From positions 96,574,207 through 96,638,206 of the forward strand of contig CM054116.1 in assembly GCA_028673005.1 (NCBI GenBank): DNA of 64,000 nt, in the 5' to 3' direction. The translations under genes and the position numbers were made by a program. A model generated the notes under the pieces. It was not told where the DNA came from and ran no database searches. It worked only from the letters and a program-made list of their open reading frames with translations. The DNA is from Tanypteryx hageni (lineage: Eukaryota; Arthropoda; Insecta; Odonata; Petaluridae). Shown piece after piece: positions 1-12,879 of the stretch; the stretch's first letter is position 1; every line of letters begins with the position of its first letter.

Positions 1-7
1 TTCATGG

Positions 8-303
8 TACTTGTCCTTTATCTACTAGGAAAGTTTTCTCCTAGGGAGTGGTGCCATAGGTGATGAGAAATGAAGGTTGAAGTGTGGTGTAATTTTAGAT
101 TCAAGTCATGCTGGAGATGGCATCCTGCCTTAATCAATGTCACCCTATCCATGCCAGTGAAGATTGGGTGCACGAAGCAGAGCAAATGCCATAAAACTAA
201 AAGTTGATGAGAAACACATACATATACTATGTAGTTCCATTTCTCATCACCAATGGCGCCACTCCCTACGAGAAAGTTTTGCAGGTAGATAAAGGGCAAG
301 TAC
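8..303. repeat. Foldback (hairpin) MITE-like element
   Basis: Two arms of about 65 bp in inverted orientation (about 8-72 and 237-303) match at roughly 85 percent by eye. Shared blocks include tttatctac, tagggagtgg and ggtgatgagaaatg. The spacer is about 165 bp with no coding content. No clear target duplication could be set because the left end is close to the window edge. Confidence 0.7.
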
Positions 304-639
304 CCAGTTCTTTCCTTGTTTGATATCTTTCAACTCTTATGTTTTGAATATTTGTATTGCTTCAATAGGCCTTGCAACATGGCTTATAATCAGAGATGGA
401 ATTGGGTTTTCAGAACTATGTATACACTTTGAAATCAGTGCTGCATAAAAAACCTGCCCATAAACTAAGTATACAGCATATACCTGTGTATATCTCCATT
501 CCTCCTTATAATGTATAGTTACAGGCATAACTTCTTTAACGAAGTAGACGCATTCCTGGCATTCACTCTTGCAAATCCTCATTTGTAAGTGCCTCCTCAT
601 GCAAGTTTAGAAGCTCCTGTCATTTATGCCTACTTTGTC

Positions 640-1265
640 GAATCTTATATCCTGTGTCATCCAAGTGGCATCATTTTTGATTGCTGGCATCTCCAACTGA
701 AACACGGCAAATTCAGTGATGACATCTGGCCACAGCTTACATCACACACTATTCATGCACCTGAATGTCACCTCTTCTCATGCTTCTTTGATGTTATTGG
801 TAGTTCTCATATTATGATAAGACTTCTAGAAATCCTGTTGCTGTACATCATCTGCCTCGATCAACTGTCCTCAAATAGTATACTTGAACAGTGACCCCCA
901 TATCCATAGAAAGAAGATTAGAGGTTGTGTTTGGGAGAAAGAAGACAATTTCAACAGGTATAGGAATCTGTAGGTACCCAAGTTTCTCAGGGTGGCCTAC
1001 AATGTTCTTGGTTTAAACCTATTTACTTGGTAATAATGTTAGACAGCTGAACAGAAAAGGTTAATCGTTCATGAACAATGTTGATTATCATATAAGAAAA
1101 CAGAAAAAGGAGATTTTGAGAAGCCTTGCATCGCTTGAGGGGTCTCAAAATGATAGATAATAAGGGATTTTAATTTTAAATTGTCATCAAGCAAGAGGAT
1201 AAGGTGATCCTTGGCAGCTTCAAAGCCAGACCCATTTCTTCTCTTCTGAAATGAAGATTCTAGAG
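640..1265 (-). pseudogene. Tigger/pogo transposase, carboxyl half (split by hAT insertion)
   Basis: Read on the minus strand, the region next to 1265 gives GSGFEAAKDHLILLLDDN followed by LKLKSLIIYHFETPQA, the DDE_1 block of Tigger transposases. Further on (about 700-870) the frame recalls the late helix region (LIEADDV...NIKEA...MNSVC). Several stops and frame changes are present, so it is dead. The amino half lies at 4317-4850; the hAT element 1266-4316 inserted just after the coding region for the first catalytic Asp block. DDE_1 proteins cut and paste elements with TA target sites. Confidence 0.75.
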
Positions 1266-1456
1266 CAGGGTTTCCCAACCTATGGGTTGCAAAGGAACTT
1301 GAGGTGGGTCGGGAAAAGATTTCTAAATAGCTTATTTGGATAAATTTTTCCATTTTTTAATGAGTTCATGATAAAATAGTTACAAGAACTCATGATAGTG
1401 CAGTGTGTGCCCTCTTTGGACACATGTACTATCTACTGCTTGAAAAAAGTTGTATA

Positions 1457-4239
1457 CAGGCATGCCTCGTTTAGCGTATTTTCGATATAGTGCAATTAGC
1501 ATCTCAATTTTTATTTAAGAAATCAAGTTCTTAAATGGCTACAGTCTGTTAATACAGTCCCAACTTTTTTCTAGCTTACCTTCACTTTTTTGTTCCAGTG
1601 ATATTCAGTTGTGTATTATACACTAATTAAAGACAAATTTGTAGTTATTATATATTTATTCGCTTTATTTCTGTATATTTCATCTGTTCACTTTTACTAT
1701 GTTTTTACATTGGTTTGCCACGATTCTATGGTCTTTTGCAGTGATGCAAATATTGGAAATTTTATGCGTTATTTTAACGTTACTGTTGGGATGGTTAGGG
1801 ATAGATTCACTTTGGGTGGATTTTTGCTTTGAGGTGGGTTAGTTTAGGTTCATGACTGAATTTAAACCTTAATTGATATGTTATTTTTATGTTATTTTAC
1901 CATTTTACCTATGTTAATTTTACGTAATAATAGACCTGTTCCGTTTTTGTTAGTGCTTAAAAAAATTGGTAATGTTTTCACTTCTTCTGTCCATGGGCAA
2001 AATCTTGAAGTAACAAGAAAACCTGGGAAACTAAAATTTTCAGAGTAATTTTAGATAGTAACATACATGAGCCCTATTGATTTTGGAGTATGTTCATCCA
2101 TCAGTTTGCCTTTTCGCAGGATTTTAAAAATATGATATATATATGAACTACCTATATGGGGTCGTACTATGGTAAAGTTTTGTTTTGTTTACATTGCTAC
2201 AACAATAAAAGCGAAGCACAAATGCTTTCAGTTTACTTTAGAAAATGGGTAAAGATCATATTAAAACTGCTTAACTGCAGTGAGGTATGTTTTTAATAAC
2301 TTTTAATTGACTTTGGATTTGACATTTTTTTATAAATGCTTAGCTCTATTGAAAATACAATGTTACATTATAATTACGTAGTTTGATAGCTATATCTGAA
2401 ATTTGTTTAAAATGCATAAACATAAGTATTCCAAAATTTTAAGTGAAAATTCTAAAAAAGCACTTTTGGAATCTGCTTTTGCAATTTTTAAAAACTTGTT
2501 AATGATTGCGTTGGCCAATAACCATCCAAGGTCTTCAGTTTCAACGTCATTAATTCAATTATGATGCAGCATTGTTATTTTACTTCATTTCTAGTGCCAA
2601 ATAAAATTTAACAGCAAATAGTGGAAAGGTAATTTAAATTAATTGTTAGTAATACAGTAGATCAGTGTTTCCCAAAGTGTGGTACGCGTACCACCGGTGG
2701 TACATGAAAGATTTCAAGGGGTACGCGAAAGATTTCAATGGGTACACAGCAGAAAAATTATTAATAATCAGGAGATAAGAATGGTGTAGATGTAGAATTA
2801 CATATAAATATACAGGTTTACATTATTAGCAACCAATACGACGTGTTCGGCGACATCTGGTGGCACTTGTACAAACGAATGTACATCAGCGACTGCCAGC
2901 CAAAGCAGTTTCAGTCCTCGCATTGAATAACTTTTTCATTTCTAAATAAATATTTGAATTTAATGATTGTTATTCTACATTTTACTGACAATACTAATAA
3001 AGTTCAGAAACTTCTGTGCTTTTCTTAATTTATTTTTTGTACATTATGTGTATATAGGTGTTGAATTTTAAAATTTCTAAAGAAACTAGATTTGATTACA
3101 GCACTGGAAGAGGGGGGAGGTACGCCGATAAGGCCGAAGTACCAAAAGGGGTACGCGAATGTTTTAAGTTTGGGAAACACTGCAGTAGATGATCGTTTAT
3201 CCAAAATAGTCGGAAACTGAACCATTTAGGATAATAGATATTTTTGGATAATGAATGTTTCAAGCTGTAAACAGCTCTTCAGACAACAAAATGTTTTTAC
3301 TATGATATGGCAAAAATAATGATAATATCAACAAATTAAGCAGTGAATTTTTATGTACATTTTGCTTCCAGCATCTTTCTGTCTGTCTGTAGTTCTCAGC
3401 TTCTACTAAATGGATTTTCATGGCATTCAGTATTAAGGACTTCATGGCAAAGGCAATTAGAAAAGGATAAAAATAGTTCACATAACCCAATTGGGGGATG
3501 CTACTTTAATAGAAACAACAAAACAAACAAACTTATCATTAAAATCATACTAAGTCTAACTTTGAGCTTTGGAAGTTTCTTGCATAGTTATTTAATTGTA
3601 GTCAATGAAAAAAATCTTCGTAGTAACTGAAGTAAATAAGATCTATTATAATTATGAAAATATGTTTGTTTTTCGTGTGCATGCAGTATTTAGTAAACGG
3701 ATGAAACTGGATTACCAAAGATGAAGAAATGAACATAAATACATTTATTTATCTTTCATGCACACAAAGCATTTTGTAAGTGAAAAGAAATGGACAATTT
3801 ACGATGAAGGAATAAACTTGAAGATTACAACTACTTAAAGTGAGATATGTTTTAAATAATTTTCAATTATTTGATTAAATACAACCGATTTGAAAATAAA
3901 TTGGTATGCTATCAAAAATTTTAATTTCATTGGAATCATATTTTTTCTGTTTGGATGTTTTTGTTATTTGAATCTTCGAGAAAAATATCTTCTACTGTAA
4001 TAATAAGTAAATACGTAATAATAAACTAACATTATTTTCATTAATATTAATTTGTATTTAAACATCTTTTGCTTATTTAATTTAAAAACAGCTTTACAGT
4101 GGTATATAAGGATGATAGAATTTCTTACAGTGAAAATCAATTGGGTTAAGTACTACATCATTAACTGTTCGTTTAGCGCAAATTCCGTTAGCGCAGAATC
4201 TTCTGGAACCTATCCCTTGCGCTAAGGGAGGCATACCCG
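1457..4239. mobile_element. Tigger-like DNA transposon inside the hAT element
   Basis: The left terminus caggcatgcctcgtttagcg (1457 on) is paired with the inverted right end cgctaagggaggcataccc (about 4220-4238). Both sides show TA (1455-1456 and 4240-4241). The termini resemble the CAGGCATACCTCG ends known from Tigger elements. About 2.26 kb remain when the inner hAT is removed. I see no intact transposase; the internal DNA is AT-rich and non-coding. Confidence 0.8.
2663..3182. mobile_element. hAT-type MITE, innermost insertion
   Basis: The ends cagtgtttcccaaagtgtgg (2663 on) and aagtttgggaaacactg (to 3182) are inverted. They are flanked by a perfect 8-bp target duplication, cagtagat (2655-2662 and 3183-3190). 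Subterminal ggtacgcg motifs recur inside both ends. Length 520 bp with no transposase frame. The perfect duplication suggests it is the youngest of the nested insertions. Confidence 0.92.
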
Positions 4240-4316
4240 TATAGATAATAGATGGGTCCCATATAAACTCAATAAGCCCAGGCAGGTCATGCTATTAAAA
4301 AGGTTGAGAAACGCTG

Positions 4317-4850
4317 TTCTAGGGGACATTTTTTCTAAAAACCTGTCTCATCTACAATGAATACTAAATTTAGAAGTAGTTAATTTTTATGATCATTCAG
4401 TGTGTAGCAGTAAAATCACATGCTGCCTGAATGTCAGTGCTTGCTGCTTCACTTGAGAGATGAACACTCAATTTTCGTTCATTTCTTAAATTTCTCAATC
4501 TAACCTATGCTGGCAGCAGCTGGTTGATTCTTCACTCTTCATATGTTTGAAAAGGCTTCATGCCTTTCCCATAATGTGTGCCTGGCTGAGTGGCATATGG
4601 CACTTAGTCACATCTTCTAATCTAGCACGTAACAACTTCTCCATTATGCTGCTCTTTGTGCGTGTGAACTTCTTAGCAGTTGCATGACTTGTGGAATTGA
4701 AGCATTCACACTTTCTGCTTGGTTTAATATAATTTTTAATGTGCACTCAGGTAAATCTAAGGAGTGGGACATAACATACTTCTCACCTGCCTCAACTCGC
4801 CATATCGCTTGCATTTTCTCATCGAGTGAGATGGGTTTTAGCATCCTCTT
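4317..4850 (-). pseudogene. Tigger/pogo transposase, amino half (split by hAT insertion)
   Basis: The minus frame from 4844 reads KPISLDEKMQAIWRVEAGEK then LPECTLKIIL, the CENP-B-type amino-terminal helix-turn-helix of Tigger transposases. A second frame gives TKSSIMEKLLRARLEDV and PLSQAHIMGKA, the linker that precedes the CENP-B DNA-binding domain. Close to 4330 the frame shows IVDETG followed by KKCPL, the block around the first catalytic Asp. The gene then breaks at the hAT junction and continues at 1265. Frameshifts and stops are frequent. Confidence 0.8.
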
Positions 4851-7130
4851 AGGAACATTAGAATCACTACCACTTTGACATTAGGGCAGCTGGTAATTCA
4901 CTCTATTAACCCTTAAAAGAGAGTTAAATTCCAAGTGCAGCTCCTGATGAAATAATACTGTTTAAAGGAAACTCTCAGAAACATTTCCAAAACAAGTGCC
5001 TAAAAAAGATGGAGAAGAATACTTACTACATGACTGAGAACTCAGAACAATGTAACTGCTATCATCTGAATATTTCAAAGATCTATTTGTTTGTAAAGTA
5101 AAAAACAATATGCTGACCATAGAGAGAGTCTAATCCCAAAACTTATGAGACAGTTTGCTGCAGATAGAGGATTTCTACATGTCTGTGCGCACATCCAGTG
5201 ATGTAAACCTGGTAGGGAATCAATTTACCGATACAACCTGAACACCATATATGGTCTGTCATAAACATTATCAAGTGACAGGGCTTCTCAAGTATTTAAA
5301 AAATATCACATGGATTCCCATGATGGTTGCAAAGCTAATTTGCCAAGACATAAAATAATTATAAGGAGAAAATGGACTTTGTTGTAAAAGATCTTTATTG
5401 CCAGAGGATTTGTTAACAGAGGTATACCTGTACTAGTTTGTGGATGGGACAGTGGTTTTCAAAGTACAGGCTGCAGCTTATTGGTGGAACATGAAACATC
5501 TAATTGGACTTAATTGCAAAACTTTCTAGCACAAGTTGAATTAAGATGTTGCAGAGTATATAAGTATTGCTTAATTATGTTGAAACATGTGATAGAGAAG
5601 TTTTTATCAAAGTTTGAATGTCAACACATCCCTTAAAATTGTGTACTTGTTCCTTTTCACTTTCATGTAGAGGGGTTTCGTAAATTGTTATTTTCCCCCT
5701 TGCATCTGTATGTCAGGAGAGGCAAGATATTTTAATTTTCCCCTTTCCATAATTTTTCTCACAAGGGCCAAGATATTTACTTGCATATGTTTTTTTCATA
5801 CTTTGTATATTTCTGATCTTATCCCCACTCAAAAGATTTTAATCACATAGATACCTGAATTTTTCACTATGTTTTTTATGTATCTTTGATTGGATTTTTG
5901 TCTCTGCTACTGTGGACATGTGAATCATAAATGTTTGGATGTGATTAATGGATTAGACTCAACCACAGATGATTTATTACATAATGGTATTCACGAATTA
6001 GAGATTGGTTGATTTATCGGTAATTTTTATCTTAACTTCACTATCATATTTGTGTATAAATGTTTTCAAACCTGTCAGTAATGCAGAAATCAACAAAAGA
6101 TAGTGGCATGACTGATTGATGGACAAACTCATGAATGAAACATATGAATTTTTATAATAAAATTTGCAGAACCCCAAAAATCAATACAGCACCTACTGGA
6201 TATTTTTTCCTTTTTAATGCATTAATATAAATTTTGCTTTTTAATTATTTTGATTTTGTTAAAAATAGATGTCCTCTTTCTGAGCTATAGACAAAAAATT
6301 AACAAGATAACAATATTCATCTGGCCAATCAGAAAGATTGATTCTTTTATATTGGTATTAGATATGTCGATATTGTAGACTGCCAGACTTGGCTGTGTGT
6401 TAGGGAGACTACATCCAGAAATGATGTTGGATTTTTATACTGATATGGCAGCAGAAGTATGTGGCAGGTGCTGTTGTGCATCTTCTTTGGATAGCTTGCC
6501 ATAGTGCTGCTTTGGACTTACTGTTTAATAAATGAATGCTTTGCTAAGTAAATTGCAGGTAAGTTGTAGTGAAAAGAATGATCAAGATGGTATTTTCTAT
6601 TTGTGTTATAGGTTATAGATAAAAGGTTTAGTAATGGCAGCTTTATTGGAAAACTATTAGATAAGGTTTTAGAAGGAAAGCTTATAATTGATACATCTGC
6701 ATGAGGTAAATATACATTTTGTGTTTAAGTGGTGGCTAGGAACATTTTGATGTCTAGACATTTTATTTATGTATAATAATCTTATCTAAGATTTTGGTAT
6801 GAGGAAAAGTCATCAGCATTTGTCTTCTAGAAATTAAATCAAAGAATTCATCTGCAAGGTTAATCAAAAGTGTTATAAATTCTCTTTTAATTTAACACAA
6901 ACAACCTGAACTAAAACAATATTAAATCTGTTGTTATTCATGAATGTATAGAATACCTTCATTCCTTCCCTGGTTAAATCAGGAGTCTCCAAACACTGGC
7001 CCATGAAGTGATTTCATTTATCCCACTTTACCTCATTAATTTCTTTAAAATATGCATATCAGTACCTATGCCAGCAGGGGTCGTTATTTGAAAATGTAAT
7101 TAGACAATGTTTTTCATGGATACAAAATAC
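4851..7130. other. AT-rich stretch without recognised genes
   Basis: Only short chance frames are present. A hAT-like terminus (caggagtctccaaacactgg, near 6981) has no convincing partner. I see no exon with both splice sites and conserved coding content. Confidence 0.6.
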
Positions 7131-7430
7131 CAGGGATGGCCAGGCATTTGAGTCTGCAAGCCGCACATAGCATCCTATAAAATATTAAGAGCTGCACTCA
7201 AGTGAGAACTGAGATAATGGGTTGGAAGTGCAACACAAGGAAAACTAAGGAAAGATTATTTGCAAAAACCTTGTTTATTCTTTAATAACTCTGAAAAATA
7301 AGTTGCATAGATTCAGTGGATATTTAAATGCCTTCGGGAGGTTAAGATAAAATTGATTTATGGAAAAGCTGGATAACATTCCTCTGCAAGCCACACATTG
7401 GGTACAAAAGAGCCACTTTGGCCATGTCTG
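7131..7430. mobile_element. hAT MITE, 300 bp
   Basis: The termini cagggatggccaggc (7131 on) and the inverted gccactttggccatgtctg (to 7430) are flanked by caaaatac (7123-7130) and caatatac (7431-7438), 7 of 8 matching. Subterminal repeats ctgcaagcc-cacat occur near both ends. No coding capacity. Confidence 0.82.
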
Positions 7431-7689
7431 CAATATACATACGTTGTTTTTTAAATATAGATGTGTGAAGTTACAGGTTCCAAAAGATATTTAAAAACAA
7501 GTAGTTCTGGAAAGAACTAATCCACCTACTTTCCTTTCAATACCATTTTAACATATAAAAATTCAAAACCAAGAAAAACAAAATTCTCTCACCAATGATG
7601 CCATAAGAATTACACAAGAAGTGCCGATTTGTTTACAGAGTTGGTATGGTTACTGACAACAATATGTGGTGTTCATATTTTTTGCCGCG

Positions 7690-8240
7690 ATTCCGATAGG
7701 TATGTATCTACCTAAGGGTCGATTGGTACCGCGATAGCTATGACTCAAAACAGCTGGATTGTGCACTCAGCTATGCTCCATCTGAGCTCGACAATAATCA
7801 TCACCATAGCAACAAATCGAAACAATGACTTTCAAAACACCAAAACAAAAGTTTTTGAGAGAAATTCAAACAAATACGATCTAAAATCAAAATTGTGTGA
7901 TAAGAATAAGAATCTTCACATTTTTCCCCTTAGGAAAGTACAAATCCCACTCCAATACCATAATTCTAAAATATTTTAAAATACAAAAGAAAAAATCTCT
8001 TCATGGCGAATTTTAGATTAATCATGTAAATCAAATGGGGAGAGAACTCACCTGGAGTCGAACTCGGGATCTGTAAATTTGGAGTATAAATTATGGCCTG
8101 AAGGTAGTCTCCAAGGGCACTAGCCTTACACCAAGTTTCATGGGAATCGGTCCATTCATGAAGATGTTAGTGGGGGACACAAACGGACACTGAGGGGATC
8201 TCATAAGACTACTTTCCATATTTTGGAAAGTAGGCTAACT
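7690..8240 (+). repeat. Dispersed repeat family A, copy 1 (with pol III B-box-like motif)
   Basis: This copy shares its layout with 11815-12325 and, inverted, with 62165-62640. A block around catagcaacaaatcg comes first, then catgtaaatcaaatgggg. A B-box-like stretch in antisense follows (ggagtcgaactcgggatc), then a closing block with caccaagtttcatgggaatc and a final aaagtaggctaac. No protein is encoded. The family is unclassified to me. Confidence 0.7.
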
Positions 8241-9915
8241 ATCTTATTGAAATTTTCATAGGGCATAATTAATCTTTGTGATGTCTTATGTGGCTTGTGC
8301 AGTGTAACAGGTTTGGTGACCCCCAATGTAGTTTCTTGATAAAATCTCCTTTTCCTATCATATTGCATTTAGAAATCATAAATCTGACATTCATTGGCTT
8401 TCTTCTATGATGTAAATTTATTAATTACCTAGAGTGCAATAAAGTCCTTGCACTCTAATGCTATTGGAAGCAGCATTTCAGATAAAATTTTTCTTATTTC
8501 GTAATCATTTTCATTTAACAAAAAAATCGTAATAATTCTGTGAATGTAAATGGGTGAAAGTAAACAGTTTCTTATATGATGAATGTTTTTGTAGACCACT
8601 AAACGAGATGGTGGAATAGTCTTCGTTCTGTTAATGTTGGCCAATGGCTTTTACCTTGAGTATATTTTTCAGTTATCCAGTGTCATTGTGTTATCATACA
8701 TGGATTTGGCTTTAAATATTTCTTATTACATTGCTTTTTATTACTGAAGTGCCTTCTCCCTTCAGAAACAAACTCATATGTATCATTTAGTGGCATACAG
8801 CGATATTTGTTTTGGGTAAGCAATTAGGTATCCCTTGAATTGCATGATCAACAGTTTTGTTTTAGCATGATTTAAAACAATATCCATGCATTAAAAAACA
8901 AAAAGTTACAATTCATCCCAATATGGATAAGAAAGAACAATATAATTAATAGTTGTATGTTGAGTACAAAACTAAAATGTAACCTCAAACCACATTTAAC
9001 TACACATTCAGTTGGAGCTAAATGTCAAGTTTAGTATGCTTTACCACATATTCCACTATATACTGGAATATGAGGAGCGTCATTCATTTTGCTCGTTTGT
9101 AATAAGTTATAAAGTTGTCATTCCTAACATTTATTTTTAAAATTGTATCTTTTTAAATCGTTTGTTATTAAATGATTTTGTTTACATTTTGAATAGATCA
9201 TAAATATTTGTTAATATTTTCTTATTCGTTAATATAATTCTTAATGCATACCCATTTGTGTTATGCGTTCCTATGGAATGACCCAATTAATTTTACATGG
9301 TTTTGTTTTTACACTGTCATTTTTAAGAATGCATGTACCACTAAAAGTGAGGGATAAATCTAATTTTAATAATAATAATGTGCTAAATCATCATTGTCAT
9401 GCTTGACTGTGGTAAGGCTGCAAATTGCTCTATTACATATGATCCATAAGAAACATTTTGCATTAAAAAATAACTTATTTTCTTTTAGAAAATAAAATGT
9501 ATGAATGAAAGTAAAATAGACCAATTTTGTGACCAAATTTCTTAATTGATGCTCAACAGCATTTGGATGAAAGGAGAGACTACAATAAAAAATATCAAAC
9601 TATGATCAAACCTATTTTCTTTTTGTTTATCCGTCAACCTTGACGGGGTATTGGCTAGTATTACTTATAATAGTACACAAATGTATTAAGACTTAGTAAT
9701 ACAATCATAAAAGTTACTTGTATGTCAATTCAATTTGTCTTTTTTGATCACATAATTTTTTAATTGCTTCTTCATAAAAGGAATCCTTACTTTTCAATGT
9801 TATTAGCAAATTGAAAACCAAAGAACTAATTTTTACGTAGTATTACTTCCTTCCATCTCCATTGCCATCTCATCATGGCCAAAAGCTGATCAAATAGCTG
9901 CATACACAAGCTACA
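8241..9915. other. No gene recognised
   Basis: AT-rich DNA with chance frames under 75 codons. No paired terminal repeats or conserved coding block noticed. Confidence 0.55.
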
Positions 9916-10038
9916 TTTCTTGCCAGTTTAAGTCTTCCCTTCTTGCCAGCTTAAGTCTTCCCTTCCTGCCAGCTTAAGTCTTCCCTTCTTGCCAGTTTGT
10001 CTTCCCTTCTTGCCAGTTTGTCTTCCCTTCTTGCCAGC
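9916..10038. repeat. Minisatellite, units of 23 and 18 bp
   Basis: About six tandem units built on ttcttgccag. The first three units are ttcttgccagyttaagtcttccc (23 bp) and the later ones lack the internal ttaa segment (18 bp: ttcttgccagtttgtcttccc-like). The length change between early and late units looks like a deletion that then spread. Confidence 0.85.
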
Positions 10039-11814
10039 TGCCCCACTTCTTCCTTTTCTATGAATAAGCAGTGTAAGCTGTAAGAATGACAGCTTTAAAT
10101 TTCTTCATTTATCATGAGGGCATGCAGTGCATTACCTGCTTACCCAGACTGCATGCCCCTAATATTATTGTATTAGTGACTTTCACTTAGGATATGTCTG
10201 GTGTCTTAATTGAATTGCTAGTGTAACATTCATTGCTTTGCAACAGTTCTGCCATTGGTAATTAATTCTTTTTTAATCCTTCAGAGTAGAAGAATTGAAA
10301 AGTTTTAATATTGTAGATAAAGAGTAGAATTGTCTTTAAGCATGGAAAGCCATTGTCATGAGGCTGACCTCCATATAGGAGGATAGCTACGATGATAAAT
10401 AGCATTATAGAACATTTTTTAAACATATGTTAAATATTTAAAATCCAGGGATGTTGCCAAGATTTGGTCATAAATTTTTGTAGCGTTGTATTAATCTAAT
10501 AGCATAGTAATCCAGTTAGATTTGCTTAATGCTTACTGGTTTAAAAAATTATAAGAATGTGGGTTAAGATTTCCTTGTCTATGATTAATGAAGTCAAATT
10601 CTTGAAGTAAATTTAAACAATTGGTATTTGTATATAAGCAAAATGTAAATTAAACCATGAGACAAATTTCCTTGTTGAAGGATTCAAAAATACAGGTTTT
10701 TGGGGTGAAAACTGATTCAGAAAAGATTTAAATCACCTTAGAAAGGAGAGTAAATTTCATCCTTTTTCCTACAAAAATATTTTACCAAGTTTGTCTCTTG
10801 ATCTTCAGTATTTAAAAAATATAAATTAAGAATACCATACATATGTTTATCAAATGGAGAAAACTAGGGAACCCAGATTTTAGTTTTTCTGTATCACATA
10901 ATCTCTAAAACTTGATGCCTGTAGAAAATTTCACCTCTGAATTTCATTGGGAAGTGCCAGAAAAAAATCTGGATAAACAGACTTTATAGTTATCTCAATA
11001 TACAATATGCTTTGTTTGTGCCTTAATCATTCTGTCTCATGCTCAAAAAACCATGTTTGTGCTAACTTTTTCTACGCTTTTACTGATTGATTTCTTCTAG
11101 TTATGGGTTACTCCAGCTACCTAAGCAATAATTGTCCTTTATAACCTTTAATGGCCTGAGTTTGATTCCAGTAGGTTTTCATTCCTCCACTTGAATAATA
11201 TAGGAGTGGGTGCAGCATATTTTTTTGCATTTTAAAATTACTTATGATCACTACAAATTAGGGACTTAAACCCAAGAATGACTAAAAGAATGCAAATTCA
11301 TTTTCTTATCATTGATTTGTTAAGTTGGTCCACAAATTTGTTTTGAATGCAAAAAATTTTTGGGATGAAAATATTTCAAGGGAAACTGCATTTTTGCTGA
11401 TTTTGCTAAATTATGTTAATTAAATTAGATTAATGCAAATGGCATGAGTTTGTTGTCATAATGATGTGTGGGTAAGCAGCCAGACATTTTCTCCCATCCT
11501 CCTCCAATATCGCAAATAATTTTAGCTGTGACTTTTCACTTTAATTTCAACTTTTATTTGAAAATAAATATATTTATTAAGTGACATGTTTTTTTAAAAT
11601 TTTATGGTGTTTGAGTTATTATTGGAAATTATTAAAGAACAAGATGATCCAAACGGAACTTATGATGCCTACTTTCCATTTAATCATTTATTTAATACTT
11701 ACATATATTGGCTTTAATAGCCTTAAAATCACCACAGATATGTTGTTCTTTGTGTTCCCAAATTTCATAATTTAGCATTATAAAATATTACAAACACATT
11801 CGAATGGAATAATA
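10039..11814. other. No gene recognised
   Basis: AT-rich, with no conserved coding blocks or paired repeats that I could support. Confidence 0.55.
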
Positions 11815-12325
11815 AATTGATCACGCATATTTGTGCGGCAAAAATAACACACATGTATTAGAATATACCGAATCCAAATCCAACAATAGTCATTGCTATG
11901 GCAACACTCTCATAATGAATGATAAAAACTGCCAAGTCTCCAGTACTTATGCAAAATTCAAAGAAAAATAATCGATTAACAAAATTCTACGATAAAAACT
12001 AGAAACTTCATTCCTTAGAGAATAGTACAAGACTTGGTCCGATATTACAATTCTAAGATAATTTTATGTGCAAGAGAAAATTACCCTGCATGATGGTTTT
12101 CAGATTTTCCATGTAAATCAAATGAGAAGGATAGTTCCTGGAATCAAACCCGGGACTTCAATCTTCACAACAAAAACTATCCTTGGGAACTCGGCTCCAG
12201 TAGCAGGAGATTTTCACCGTGTGTCATGAAAATTGGTCTATTAGTGCAAAAGTTAATAGGGGGAGTGGACAGACAGGCACAACTACAAAACTATAAGCCT
12301 ATTTCCATTCTGCAAAGTAGGCTAA
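11815..12325 (+). repeat. Dispersed repeat family A, copy 2
   Basis: Aligned with copy 1 by shared anchors in the same order: cattgctatggcaacac, ttccatgtaaatcaaatgag, the antisense B-box-like ggaatcaaacccggg, tcatgaaaattggtctatt, and the terminal tgcaaagtaggctaa. The length is about 510 bp. It starts near cacgcatatttgtgcgg. No open frame. Confidence 0.7.
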
Positions 12326-12879
12326 AATGAGGGTAAATCTCTTTATAAAAAAATGCCTTTTAACATTTGCCACTCCCAAAGTAAATCCCTGAATGTGCCG
12401 CTGCTAAGAAGTATTCAACTTATAAATTTACATACATGAATAGTTGAAGATGTACAAGTTATTTTTAAAAAATTAACATTTAATTTTAGTGAAAGCATCA
12501 TTGATTTAACAAGCTGATGGAGAAATTCAAATTGGTGCATTGTTGAAGGAAGGAGTAAGTGAGGAAAAGAGGAGGGGGAATAGATGGCATTTTATTTTTA
12601 ATATAACTAGTAGAGAATCCACAGTTCTACTGTGGGAAATTTTGAGAAATGTCAAAAAAATATTATAATAAATGACAAACAAACAGAAAAGAGAATCAAA
12701 CATTGGGAGAGAGTGGGAAAATGAGGAACAAACAAATAAGAACAAAGAAAATCGTGATGGTGAACAAAAATGATAAAAGCAGTAAAAAACGAAGAGCACA
12801 GAGAAAAAGATTAGTCAAATGTTGATAGTGTGACAAACCATTTAGTAACAATGCCGTAGAACAAATACATTTTCCACCT

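Larger units (their letters stand above)
1266..4316. mobile_element. hAT-type non-autonomous element, outer shell of a nest
   Basis: The left end cagggtttcccaacc (from 1266) and right end ggttgagaaacgctg (to 4316) are inverted hAT-like termini. They are flanked by near-identical 8-bp target duplications, ttctagag (1258-1265) and ttctaggg (4317-4324). After removing the nested element 1457-4239 the hAT is only about 270 bp, so it is a MITE. It interrupts the older Tigger transposase gene. Confidence 0.85.

Noticed and set aside
18..299. 93-codon minus frame
   Set aside because: It spans the arms of a foldback element; no protein similarity recognised.
6981..7010. Single hAT-like terminus
   Set aside because: No inverted partner or target duplication found in reach.
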